Positions 63,571 to 64,000 of a DNA stretch of 64,000 nucleotides are shown here, in pieces; the stretch's first letter is position 1; the number at the start of each line of letters is the position of its first letter. This DNA is from Cinclus cinclus (Eukaryota; Chordata; Aves; Passeriformes; Cinclidae). The stretch covers positions 19,343,662-19,407,661 of the forward strand of contig NC_085050.1 of the NCBI RefSeq assembly GCF_963662255.1, written 5' to 3'. The translations under genes and the position numbers were made by a program. Under the pieces are notes generated by a model. It was given only the letters and a program-made list of their open reading frames with translations. It did no database searches and had not been told where the DNA came from.

Positions 63571-64000
63571 CTACCCTTTCTAATTGTTAAGGGCCTCTAA
63601 AAATGCCAAGGAAATGTCAGTGCCAATTCAACTTGTCAAACAAATAGCTTTACAGGTCAACTCTGGGGGTTAATTGCAGACATCTAGTTGAAATGAATGT
63701 TACTTCCATCGATGACCAGAACTATGCCATGAACTCCAATGGGAGGTATTCTGAGTAATTCATGTTTATCTAAATAAATAGATGAGTTTGCCATAAAGAT
63801 TAAGGTTCTGATGTGGAACAGCAATTTATTCCTAGAGCAGTTACACTAAATCAATAAGAATTGGAACCTGTTTTTAACATCAGAAACTGACCTCTGCAAT
63901 ACATCATCCAGCACATTTTTTGTTACCCTTCTACAGTGTCTCAGGCCTGGGTGAACACTATATATATCATATTGGATTGTCACCATGGAAATTAAACACC
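63571..64000. other. Unique DNA to window end, nothing recognised
   Basis: No repeat or exon identified. The window edge cuts it. Confidence 0.5.

Noticed and set aside
63070..63600. Longest open frame in the window (176 codons, plus strand)
   Set aside because: It runs antisense across a CR1 ORF2 fragment at 63200-63570. Codons reflect the complement of reverse-transcriptase sequence, and there is no splice or promoter context.
1..64000. Search for CRISPR arrays, tRNA or rRNA genes, bacterial or phage operons
   Set aside because: No regularly spaced direct repeats with unique spacers, no cloverleaf B-box (GGTTCGAATCC-type) match, and no ribosome-binding-site-led gene clusters. Repeat content identifies vertebrate nuclear DNA.

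Overview
The window is ordinary AT-rich vertebrate nuclear DNA, almost certainly from a bird. The main evidence is at least nine recognisable fragments of CR1, the dominant LINE of bird genomes. Several end in the CR1-type 3' terminus, short repeats of the ATTCTATG kind, instead of a poly(A) tail. Three copies of avian-style endogenous-retrovirus LTRs are also present. A passerine is possible from the look of the LTRs, but that is recollection, not proof. There are no bacterial operons, CRISPR arrays, rRNA or tRNA genes, and no complete protein-coding gene that I can recognise. Nearly all long open frames are chance frames in AT-rich DNA or antisense frames across CR1.

Layout. From 612 to 1956 lies an old antisense CR1 ORF2 copy that is internally deleted. 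An LTR (5058-5450) follows, with a T-rich, possibly retroviral, stretch after it. A second antisense CR1 with an intact 3' terminus occupies 7946-8925. From about 9 to 24 kb the DNA is mostly unique. It holds a polyadenylated retrocopy-like block near 14.6 kb and a cluster of exon-like open segments on the minus strand between 17.8 and 21.1 kb. A 125-bp GAA tract sits at 24.9 kb. Two antisense CR1 copies of different type lie at 27.3-28.8 kb. A solo LTR with a clean 4-bp target duplication is at 32.06-32.50 kb, and a second LTR of the same family in the opposite orientation is at 40.01-40.45 kb. Plus-strand CR1 tails occur at 34.5, 46.1-46.7 and 48.5-49.05 kb. From 49 to 63 kb the DNA is nearly featureless, and the window ends with another antisense CR1 piece (63.2-63.57 kb).

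The genes do not work together in any visible system. The best reading is a gene desert or a very large intron with decayed retroelements. The parts most worth following are the minus-strand exon-like islands at 17.8-21.1 kb, one of which has a good signal-peptide profile, and the poly(A)-tailed block at 14.6 kb. Both are unproven.
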